DNA from: CAZKHG01 sp964552655
GTDB lineage: Bacteria > Bacteroidota > Bacteroidia > Bacteroidales > Tenuifilaceae
Direction of reading: 5' to 3'
DNA length: 27,462 nt
Assembly: GCA_964552655.1 (NCBI GenBank)
Contig: CAZKHG010000047.1
Span: 1-27,462, forward strand
The translations under genes and the position numbers were made by a program. Positions 1 through 8,000 of this stretch are shown here, piece by piece. The notes under the pieces were generated by a model that saw only the letters and a list, made by a program, of their open reading frames with translations, did not search any database and was not told the DNA's origin. How positions within the stretch are numbered: the first letter of the stretch is position 1; every line of letters starts with the position of its first letter.

Positions 1-115
1 ATTGAGAGCTGCCTTTGTAAACACCGTCAATATAAGGGCCAGATTTGGTTTCACATGAGGATATCAAATAAACTATAAGGGCTAGTAGTGTGTAAAAGAG
101 GATTTTGTTCAGCAT
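1..115 (-). CDS. Putative lipoprotein, N-terminal part only (possible FMN-binding domain)
   Basis: This is a minus-strand reading frame starting at ATG 115-113 and running off the left edge of the window, so only the first 38 residues are visible. They form a short basic start, a hydrophobic segment and a lipobox-like LISSC with Cys at residue 21, as in signal peptidase II lipoproteins. The mature part begins with GPYIDGVYKGSSQ. This resembles the opening of small Bacteroidota FMN_bind-domain lipoproteins (DGxYxGxS pattern), but most of the domain lies outside the window, so that function is only a guess. The lipoprotein signal itself is reasonably clear. Confidence 0.55.
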   Translation of the reverse strand, partial: MLNKILFYTLLALIVYLISSCETKSGPYIDGVYKGSSQ

Positions 116-186
116 TGGGTTTTAAATTAAATGATTAATCTTTTATATGATACCAAAACTTACCCAAACCCTACCGGTATTGAACG

Positions 187-214
187 AAAAAAGGCCCGCA
201 TTCCTGCGAACCTT
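187..214 (-). terminator. Intrinsic terminator of tRNA-Ala
   Basis: Read on the minus strand just past the tRNA 3' end, AAGG and CGC arms pair with GCG and CCTT across a short loop, followed by a run of six T (plus-strand A at 187-192). Its position and U-tract fit a rho-independent terminator for the tRNA transcript. Confidence 0.65.
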
Positions 215-220
215 CATCCG

Positions 221-294
<74 letters not shown>

Positions 295-303
295 AATCGG
301 TTG

Positions 304-311
304 CAAAAGTA
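304..311 (-). promoter_or_regulatory. -7 box for the tRNA-Ala gene
   Basis: The minus strand reads TACTTTTG, an exact match to the Bacteroidota TAnnTTTG -7 element, about 10 nt before the mature tRNA 5' end. No good TTTG -33 element was found at the right distance, so the call rests on the -7 box and position. Confidence 0.45.
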
Positions 312-445
312 TTAAAAAAATCCAATATGTAAAAAATTTTATCTAACAGTTCGTTAAAACATAATTACTATTGCTTTTGAAGATCAGTTTACAATATTTG
401 TCAACGGGTTAATATCAAAATATTTCAACTTAGCAAGTTACAAAA

Positions 446-476
446 TTGTATGTTACATAAATGTAAGTTACATTTG
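446..476 (+). promoter_or_regulatory. Promoter of the P-loop ATPase gene
   Basis: TTG (446-448) is followed after 20 nt by TACATTTG (469-476), an exact Bacteroidota -7 box. The expected transcription start leaves a leader of only about 7-10 nt before ATG 490. Confidence 0.5.
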
Positions 477-489
477 TGCAACAAATTTT

Positions 490-1638
490 ATGATCATGGA
501 AACACCCTTTATTTTCGGAAAAATTGCTTCGGAAGAGAATTTTACCAATAGAAAAGATGAACTAAATATACTGTCGAATAATTTTCAGTCGGGGATAAAT
601 ACAATACTAATCTCCCCAAGACGCTGGGGCAAATCATCGCTTGTTGAAAAAGCATCAGAAAAGGCATTAAAAAGGAACAAGTCCTTAAGATTTGTCTTTA
701 TCGATCTTTTTAATATACGAACAGAAGAGCAGTTCTACCAGAATTTAGCCCAGAAAGTTATGCAAGCATCGTCCTCTAAATTCGAAGAAATTGTAGATTT
801 TAGCCGCAAGTTTTTGGGAAGGATGATCCCGAATCTTAGTTTTAGCCCAACTCCTGAAAGTAATTTTACTCTTGGGCTGGATTATAAAGAGGTAAAAAAG
901 CAACCGGAAGAAATTCTTAACCTGGCTGAAAAGATAGCTCAAGAAAAAAATTGGCAAATAGTTGTGTGCATCGATGAGTTTCAAAACATAGCAGGATTTG
1001 ACAACCCGTTGGCTTTTCAAAAAAAACTAAGAGCAAATTGGCAAAAACACAAAAATGTTTCTTATTGTCTATACGGCAGTAAACGCCATATGATGACCGA
1101 GGTATTCTCTTCTTACAATATGCCATTTTACAAATTTGGTGACATAATCTTTTTAGAGAAAATCCACGAAAAAGATTGGATTCCCTTTATTTGTAAAAGG
1201 TTTGAGGATACAGGTAAATCTATTGATAAGGAAGATGCAAGAACAATTGTTCATTTCACTGAATGTCATCCATACTATGTTCAGCAGGTATCACAACAGG
1301 TTTGGTTTAGAACCGAAAAAATCTGCAATAAAGAAATTGTCACAGATGCTTTTGAAGGGGTTGTTTACCAGCTCAACATGCTGTTTCAGGCGATTGTTGA
1401 TGGCTTAACTACAACACAAATCAATTTTTTACGTGCATTGGTAAGTAATATTGAAAAGCTAAGTGCTAAGTCTGTTTTATTTGAATACGAACTAGGAACA
1501 TCAGCAAATATTCTAAGGATAAAAAAATCGCTGGTACAAAAAGAGATAATTGATATTCAAGGGAAGAGAATTGATTTTATTGATCCTCTCTTTAAATATT
1601 GGATTAAGAAATACTATTTTAATATACATGATGAGTAA
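490..1638 (+). CDS. Stand-alone P-loop ATPase of the archaeal-ATPase/STAND (AAA) type
   Basis: This 382-residue soluble protein has a P-loop near the N-terminus (SPRRWGKSS, residues 42-50) and a Walker B (VVCIDEFQ, catalytic D162/E163). The PRRxGK-type P-loop is typical of the archaeal-type ATPase family (ATPase_2/AAA), whose members couple ATP binding to a C-terminal winged-helix region. The last ~90 residues here look helical and basic and fit that. The cellular role is unknown, and there is no partner nuclease, protease or toxin next to it. Start 490 is used; an in-frame ATG at 496 is equally possible. The gene is AT-rich in the lines I hand-counted (28-35% GC, against 45-60% in two lines of the next gene), which hints at transfer. 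Confidence 0.85.
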   Translation: MIMETPFIFGKIASEENFTNRKDELNILSNNFQSGINTILISPRRWGKSSLVEKASEKALKRNKSLRFVFIDLFNIRTEEQFYQNLAQKVMQASSSKFEEIVDFSRKFLGRMIPNLSFSPTPESNFTLGLDYKEVKKQPEEILNLAEKIAQEKNWQIVVCIDEFQNIAGFDNPLAFQKKLRANWQKHKNVSYCLYGSKRHMMTEVFSSYNMPFYKFGDIIFLEKIHEKDWIPFICKRFEDTGKSIDKEDARTIVHFTECHPYYVQQVSQQVWFRTEKICNKEIVTDAFEGVVYQLNMLFQAIVDGLTTTQINFLRALVSNIEKLSAKSVLFEYELGTSANILRIKKSLVQKEIIDIQGKRIDFIDPLFKYWIKKYYFNIHDE

Positions 1639-1671
1639 TCGATTATTCCAATTTGTCTCCTTTAAAAATGA

Positions 1672-1699
1672 TTTGTAAAAATTTCTATTCTTATCTTCG
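1672..1699 (+). promoter_or_regulatory. Promoter of hflX
   Basis: TTTG (1672-1675) and TATCTTCG (1692-1699, one mismatch to TAnnTTTG) lie 16 nt apart, with the second box 21 nt before ATG 1721. The spacing is shorter than the usual 19-20 nt, so confidence is moderate. Confidence 0.4.
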
Positions 1700-1720
1700 C
1701 ATCAAATTTTTGGCAAGCCA

Positions 1721-2914
1721 ATGGCATTACTTATAAGTACAGCAAAAAGAGAAGAGACAGCCGTTTTGGTTGGGGTTATACTGCCTCGTCAAACAGAGGA
1801 AGAAGTAACTGATTTTCTGGATGAGCTGGAATTCCTGGCTGAAACTGCCGGTGCCACAACTGTTAAACGCTTTATTCAGAAGGTTGATAACCCAAATGCC
1901 AGATCGTATATTGGGAGCGGAAAGGTATTGGAAATTAAAAATTATGTTGAGGAGAATGAGGTTGATATCATCATTTTTGATGATGAGCTCACCCCCACTC
2001 AACTCCGAAACCTTGAAAAGGAATTTTCAAGGAAAATTCTTGATCGTACCAATCTGATTCTGGACGTATTTGCCCAGCGGGCAAAAACTGCTTACGCTAA
2101 AACTCAGGTTGAACTAGCTCAGTATGAATTCCTGCTTCCCCGATTAACCCGAATGTGGACGCACCTTGAGCGTCAGCGCGGTGGTATTGGGCTGAGAGGC
2201 CCTGGCGAAACTGAGATTGAAACCGACCGTCGGATCATCCGCGACCGGATAACAAAGCTGAAATATGAGCTGAAAAAGATTGACAAACAGATGCACACCC
2301 AGCGCAAAAACCGTGGGAATATGGTTAGAGTAGCCCTGGTGGGCTATACGAACGTTGGTAAATCAACAATTATGAATATGATCAGCAAATCGGATGTTTT
2401 TGCTGAAAACAAGCTGTTTGCAACCCTCGATACCACTGTGCGTAAAGTAGTTTTTGAAAATCTCCCTTTTTTACTTTCCGATACCGTGGGCTTTATAAGG
2501 AAACTCCCGCACCAGCTTGTGGAATCATTCAAATCAACCCTGGACGAAGTTCGGGAAGCAGATTTGCTTATCCATGTGGTTGATATATCCCATACCGTTT
2601 TTGAGGATCAGCTGAATGTTGTTAATCAAACATTGCATGAAATTGGGGTTAATGACAAACCAACACTTTTAGTATTCAATAAAATTGATGCCTATCGGTG
2701 GGTTAAGAAAGATGAAGATGATTTAACGCCCCGCAGCAAGGAAAACTTTAGCCTGGAGGAGCTGAAAAACAGCTGGATGGCGAAAAGTAACCCACCTTGC
2801 ATATTTATTTCAGCCAAATACAAAACTAACATTACCGAATTCCGGGAAAAATTGTATGCCATGGTTAAGGAAATTCATACTACCAGGTATCCCTACGATA
2901 ATTTTCTATATTAA
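1721..2914 (+). CDS. hflX: GTPase HflX
   Basis: HflX is a ribosome-associated GTPase that binds the 50S subunit and splits stalled or stress-inactivated ribosomes. The 397-residue sequence has the family layout: an N-terminal HflX domain, the diagnostic glycine-rich segment RGGIGLRGPGETEIETDRR near residues 153-171, a coiled linker, then the G domain. The G domain shows G1 GYTNVGKST (208-216), G3 DTVGF (254-258), G4 NKID (320-323) and G5 SAK. Its length is normal for the family. It has its own promoter-like sequence and is not obviously in an operon with the flanking genes. Confidence 0.97.
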   Translation: MALLISTAKREETAVLVGVILPRQTEEEVTDFLDELEFLAETAGATTVKRFIQKVDNPNARSYIGSGKVLEIKNYVEENEVDIIIFDDELTPTQLRNLEKEFSRKILDRTNLILDVFAQRAKTAYAKTQVELAQYEFLLPRLTRMWTHLERQRGGIGLRGPGETEIETDRRIIRDRITKLKYELKKIDKQMHTQRKNRGNMVRVALVGYTNVGKSTIMNMISKSDVFAENKLFATLDTTVRKVVFENLPFLLSDTVGFIRKLPHQLVESFKSTLDEVREADLLIHVVDISHTVFEDQLNVVNQTLHEIGVNDKPTLLVFNKIDAYRWVKKDEDDLTPRSKENFSLEELKNSWMAKSNPPCIFISAKYKTNITEFREKLYAMVKEIHTTRYPYDNFLY

Positions 2915-3024
2915 AGAATCTTCCCTTCTTCTCTTGCTGACAATAATATAAAACGAAAAATCAGCCTTCAATATTATTAAACCGGTTAACTTATCCTGCA
3001 TTCACACAGATAATATTAATCATC

Positions 3025-3032
3025 TACGTTTG
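3025..3032 (+). promoter_or_regulatory. -7 box upstream of the TonB gene
   Basis: TACGTTTG matches TAnnTTTG exactly and would give a leader of roughly 50 nt before ATG 3091. No convincing TTTG -33 element was found. Confidence 0.4.
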
Positions 3033-3090
3033 TATAATAATTATTTGATTTTTAGGGTTATAGATAAAAGAAAACCCAAAACCATAAACT

Positions 3091-3882
3091 ATGAAAACAG
3101 AAGTTAATGAAAAGAGAATCCCTTCCTTCGTTGACATGGTTTTCGAAGGCAGGAATAAAGAGTATGGCGCATACATCATCCGCAAAAAGTATAACTCAAC
3201 CCTGCTTTGGGCAATACTGGCAGGCATTTTCCTGTCTGGAAGCGCAGTGATCACACCCTTTGTCAGAGCCACTATTTTCCCTCAAAGGGGAATTACTGAT
3301 GAACATTCAATCGTTTTTATTGCTGATCCATCCATTATTCCGGAAAAAATAGAGATTCAGGAACAAAAACTACCGGAAGCAAAACCACTCAAAGAGGTTT
3401 TTGCTCCCCCTAAAATAGTTGATTCAATTCCTGCCGATCAAACGAATAACATTTTCAATACCGAAAGAATCAACGAATCACTAAAAGACGATAGCCTGAT
3501 TACAGTCATTACAAAACCTGCTGACGATTTTGATAGCCCAATTACAAAAGATATTGAGGAACCGGTTCTGGTTGTCGATGAAGAACCTTCGTTTAATAAG
3601 GGCGATGCGAATGAGTTCAGGTACTGGGTTAAAGAAAACCTTAGGTATCCCTCCGAGGCAGTTGATAACGGAATTCAGGGTAGGGTTTACGTTCAGTTTA
3701 TCATTGAGAAAGATGGCAGTGTAACCAATGTAAAAGTTATAAAGTCTGATGATCCGCTGCTTGACAAAGAAGCGCTAAGGGTTGTTCAGTCTTCTCCAAA
3801 TTGGATTCCTGCAAAGAAACAGGGAAGACCTGTCAGAAAAATTATTACGTTCCCGATAATCTTTAAGTTAAATCAGAATTAA
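3091..3882 (+). CDS. Energy transducer TonB
   Basis: TonB carries proton-motive-force energy from an ExbB-ExbD motor in the inner membrane to outer-membrane TonB-dependent receptors. The 263-residue protein opens with a cytoplasmic segment including FEGRNKEYGAYIIRKKY, typical of Bacteroidota TonB. It has one membrane helix at about residues 37-58, then a Pro/Glu/Lys-rich periplasmic spacer. A TonB_C domain follows at about 172-263 (GRVYVQFIIEKDGSV, then KEALRVVQSSPNWIPAKKQG and a final beta-strand). No exbB, exbD or receptor gene is adjacent, so it probably uses a motor encoded elsewhere; many Bacteroidota carry several TonB copies. A strong terminator follows. Confidence 0.93.
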   Translation: MKTEVNEKRIPSFVDMVFEGRNKEYGAYIIRKKYNSTLLWAILAGIFLSGSAVITPFVRATIFPQRGITDEHSIVFIADPSIIPEKIEIQEQKLPEAKPLKEVFAPPKIVDSIPADQTNNIFNTERINESLKDDSLITVITKPADDFDSPITKDIEEPVLVVDEEPSFNKGDANEFRYWVKENLRYPSEAVDNGIQGRVYVQFIIEKDGSVTNVKVIKSDDPLLDKEALRVVQSSPNWIPAKKQGRPVRKIITFPIIFKLNQN

Positions 3883-3912
3883 TACGATATGAGGCTGAGC
3901 AACAACCTCTCT

Positions 3913-3938
3913 TTCCCGCTTATGCGGGAATTTTTTTT
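3913..3938 (+). terminator. Intrinsic terminator after the TonB gene
   Basis: A perfect 7-bp stem (TTCCCGC / GCGGGAA) with a 4-nt TTAT loop is followed by eight T, 30 nt downstream of the TonB stop codon. Confidence 0.9.
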
Positions 3939-4017
3939 GAAAATTATTATATTTATGAAGGAAATTGCCCGGACAGTGATTTTAAGCTTATTCTTATTGC
4001 TAACAATTACCCAAGAT

Positions 4018-5010
4018 TTATTTAAGCCATCCGGCATTTAAAATATACTCGGCAATTTGTATGGCATTGGTAGCAGCACCTTTACGAAGATTATCAGAAA
4101 CAACCCACATGTTGAGGCATTTTGGCCGGGAATCATCGCGCCGAATCCGTCCCACAAAAACATCATCTTTGCCCTCCGCATACCGGGGCATTGGGTAAAT
4201 ATTCCGGGAAGGCTCATCCTGAATAGTAATTCCATGAGAATTCTGTAACATTGAAATTACATCTGCAAGGTCAAACTCTTTTTCAAATTCTATATTCACA
4301 GATTCAGAATGTCCGCCAACAACTGGGATTCTGACAACTGTGGGCGAAACCATAATTGAAGGATCGCCAATAATTTTGCGGGTTTCATCAATTAATTTTT
4401 GTTCTTCGGTTGTATAGCCATTCTCCAGAAATGATCCCCCATGAGGGAAGCAGTTGAGATCAATGGGATGTGGGTAAGCCATTACCGGCGTTTGCCCGGA
4501 ACGTTCATCAAACATTTGCTTAACAGCTTTAACTCCTGTTCCGGTTACTGATTGGTAGGTAGAAACAACCAGCCGCTTAATTTTATATTTAATATGAAGC
4601 GGGTTTATAGCCACTACCAGCTGAATGGTAGAACAATTGGGGTTTGCAATTATTTTATTTTCTGGTCTTAGCTCAAAGGCGTTTACCTCCGGAACAATCA
4701 GGGGTATTTCAGGGAACATTCTCCAGTACGAGGAATTGTCGATAACCGTTGTCCAGTTCTCAGCAAATTGAGGGGCCCATTCTTTCGACACGCTGGCTCC
4801 GGCAGAAAATATAGCCACAGCGGGTTTCATCTTCACGGCATCAGCAATAGAAACTACCGGATACTCTTGACCCTTAAAGAGTAACCTTTTCCCTATAGAT
4901 TTTTCCGATGCAGCTGGGATAAGAGTTGTAACCGGGAATTTGCGTTCTTCAAGAACTTTAAGCATTACACTACCCACTAATCCGGTAGCACCAACAACAG
5001 CAACTTTCAT
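4018..5010 (-). CDS. asd: Aspartate-semialdehyde dehydrogenase
   Basis: Asd reduces L-aspartyl-4-phosphate to L-aspartate semialdehyde with NADPH, the branch step toward lysine/diaminopimelate, threonine and methionine. The 330-residue protein starts with an NADP-binding Rossmann motif, VVGATGLVGS. It carries the catalytic cysteine in NPNCST (C126) and a conserved GGHSE segment with H234, matching the acyl-enzyme mechanism of the family. Length and motifs are complete. It is transcribed divergently from the large secreted protein, with only 49 nt between the two start codons. No other amino-acid biosynthesis gene is adjacent. Confidence 0.97.
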   Translation of the reverse strand: MKVAVVGATGLVGSVMLKVLEERKFPVTTLIPAASEKSIGKRLLFKGQEYPVVSIADAVKMKPAVAIFSAGASVSKEWAPQFAENWTTVIDNSSYWRMFPEIPLIVPEVNAFELRPENKIIANPNCSTIQLVVAINPLHIKYKIKRLVVSTYQSVTGTGVKAVKQMFDERSGQTPVMAYPHPIDLNCFPHGGSFLENGYTTEEQKLIDETRKIIGDPSIMVSPTVVRIPVVGGHSESVNIEFEKEFDLADVISMLQNSHGITIQDEPSRNIYPMPRYAEGKDDVFVGRIRRDDSRPKCLNMWVVSDNLRKGAATNAIQIAEYILNAGWLK

Positions 5011-5014
5011 AAAA

Positions 5015-5040
5015 AGTAAATTTTTACTAAATTGGTAAAA
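5015..5040. promoter_or_regulatory. Overlapping inverted repeats between asd and the large surface protein
   Basis: The 49-nt divergent spacer contains AGTAAA-TT-TTTACT (5015-5028) overlapping TTTTAC-N7-GTAAAA (5022-5040), so the GTAAA half-site occurs three times. This could be an operator shared by both promoters, but AT-rich DNA produces such patterns by chance and no clear promoter boxes were found. Confidence 0.25.
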
Positions 5041-5059
5041 TTAATCTTTTTGATAGAAG

Positions 5060-8000
5060 ATGCGAAAAATTGTTTTACTACTTTTTTGCAGTTTACTCCC
5101 GACATTGACAATATCGCAGGTATTTTACGACTTTGAATCTGCATCAATCGCTGAATGGTCATCTGTTCCGTCTAGCAGGTGGCAAGCATCAGGCAATCAG
5201 CCAATAGGTGGAATCTACTCACTTAAACACACATACAACAATACGGTTAACTCAATTGATAGGGTTTCCATTCCCTTACCTGCTTGGAATGTAAATAATG
5301 GGAGCATAACCTGGCGGTTTAAAATCCGGCATGGGTACGATCCTTCTTCTTCAAACTGCTGGTGGGTTTACCTTATGAGCGATCAGGATGCCAATTCCAT
5401 GGGAAGTCCCTCTTCAACCTCAGGTTATATAGTGGGTGTTAATTTTACTGGAAGTGACGATTTACTTAAGATCTGGCAGGTTACACCCGATAACTCGCAA
5501 ATTCTTTTAACTTCTACCCTAAATTGGCAAACAACAATAGGAACATCGGGAATAGGCGCTATTGAAGTTGAAAGATCGGCTGAGGGGCTTTTTTCCCTTC
5601 GGGTTTCAACCAATGGGGATTTTTCCGCATTACAGGATTTTGGCAGTGTTCAAAACAATAACGTCATAACTTTCAACTATTTCGGAATTTGCTATAAATA
5701 CTCCTCTTCTGCTGATATGCTTTTATGGGCTGATGATATCAGTATTGATTATCTTGCATTAAACCAACACGATAATACTTCTCAGGTTATTGAACCTTCT
5801 AACCAGGTTCCGGCAGGGACATTTTCATCTTCAGATACATTGCCCGATAGGGCCGTTGATATTTTCAAATTTTCCATTAAGGATTCTGGCTCAGGGGATA
5901 ATCTGCCCACCAGGGTCAAAAAAATATCTTTCAAGCCTGATGTCAGTGTTCAGCAGGCTGATTGGGTTAATACAATAGCCGGAGTTAAACTTTTTTCGGC
6001 CGGGAATGAGGTTACAGTAATAAATACAAGTATTGCCTATAACAAAATTACTTTGGATGTAGATTCAACCACGATGGTAATTCCGGATGGGTCATCCAAA
6101 GAATTCACCCTTAAAATTTACCTTAACCCTGATAATCTGGAAGATAATTCGTTGCTCAAGCTCATGGTGGATAAAGATAATCATGGATTTCTTGCAGGTT
6201 TATCCGGGAGCGGGTTCAGCTCATCCTTCCCCAATAGTATTTACTCCAACCCTTTTTCGGTAGATGTTATTTCCAACCAGCTCGATTTCGCTGATTACCC
6301 GGATGTGGTAAGCGTCAACAAACCGTTTTCGCTTGAGGTTATTGGGGTTGATAATAACGGTAATATTGATAAAGATTTTAACAAGGTTGTAACACTATCA
6401 CTCTTTGAAGGTACGGGAATACTTAATTCGGCTACAGGCTTATCAAAAATTCCCATAAACGGTGCTGCTACCTGGAATGATCTGACTTATAACAGCTATC
6501 ATCCTTTTAGTATCAAGGCCGAATGCACAGATTTTGATGAAATTGCAACTGAACTCATCGCTGTGGTTAACGATTCATCGGCAGTTGTTTTGTCGCCAGA
6601 TGGACAGCCACCCGGTACAAATATTTCATCTTTAGCAAATTTCCCGGGCAATGCCGTTGAAGTGCTTCGATTTAATATAGCCGATACCGGACAGGGCGAT
6701 GGTGTTCCAACTTACGTAAGCAACATCAAGGTAAACAGGACAGATATTGCTGAAATTGCCTCCCTTAGTAAAGTGATTCAAGGTGTTCTGGTAAAATCGA
6801 ATGGAACACTAATAGGAATATCAACTCCGGAAATTAAAACAGCATACATCAACATACCTATCAGCTTGGGTTCACTTACTGTGCCTGATGGACAGTCGGT
6901 TGAAATTGCCATTTTGGTGTATTTAAAATCATCAGGGCTGATTGATAATCAGAAGCTGCAATTTAAAGTAGATGCAGCAAATCATGGTTTTGATGCCTAC
7001 ACTGATGGTTCTGCATTTATTTCCGCTTTCCCACAGGCAATTGTATCAAACATTTTTAATATCGCGGTGATTGCCAAAAAGCTCAGCTTTTCTTCAATTC
7101 CAAAAAGAGTTGGGGTTTCTGAACCATTTGATATATTGGTTTCAGCAGTGGATGAAAATACAAACAGGGATACAAATTTCACCGGGAATATTACAGTTTC
7201 CCTTGCTACCGGTGATGGTAGCCTGTTGTTGCCGGACGGGGAAACGTTAACCATGAAAGGTGGAGCATTGACATTCACATCTCTGGAATACAATACCCCG
7301 GGCAATTTCTCACTGTTCATCTCCAGCCCAGTTCTAAACGATGCTGTTTCCCCTCTAATTTTTTGTGGGGATAATGATGGCGGGATTATCCAAACTATGC
7401 CATCAAAAAAAATCATAATCCCTTCAGCATCCGTTAATCCTGAAAACGCGGTTGAAATTTTTAACCTGGAATTGTATGACGCGGGCAGTACCGACGGTCA
7501 GCCATTATTTCTGAGTAAAATAACCCTCCAGTGCTTAAAACCAACCAATACCGCATTAATGTCGGGTTTAATAGGTGGTTTCGTTATCAAAAGCGGTGGA
7601 AAATCCATACCTGTTGCTTCGGTTAATAAGTTGACTTCAAGTTATGAGCTAACCTTTGATCCAGGAATGATAGTAGTTCCCGACAGTAATGCTATTGATT
7701 TATCCATTTCGGTTTTCCTGAAAAAAGGAGGCTTAACAGATAATTCCTCATTCCAGTTCTTTATCCCCTCAATAAATCATGGATGGGTAACTTTCAGCAC
7801 CGGTACTTCATTTCAAAACGAATTTGTGTCGGCTTTATATAGCAACGATACACAAATAAAAGTTGAAGCCACACAGCTTCAATTCACTGAATCACCTTTT
7901 ATCACAGCTTATCCACAACCTTTTATTCTATCTGTTGCTTCGACCGATATGTATGGAAATATAGATGTGGATTATGAGGATAATATTTCCCTCGGGTTAG

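Noticed and set aside
2942..2980. AATAATAT / AATATTATT arms downstream of hflX as a terminator.
   Set aside because: The stem is pure A-T with a long loop and no T-run, as expected by chance in this AT-rich spacer.
6997..7416. A 139-codon open frame on the minus strand inside the large surface-protein gene.
   Set aside because: It is a shadow of a long, clearly coding frame, with no domain, signal or promoter of its own.
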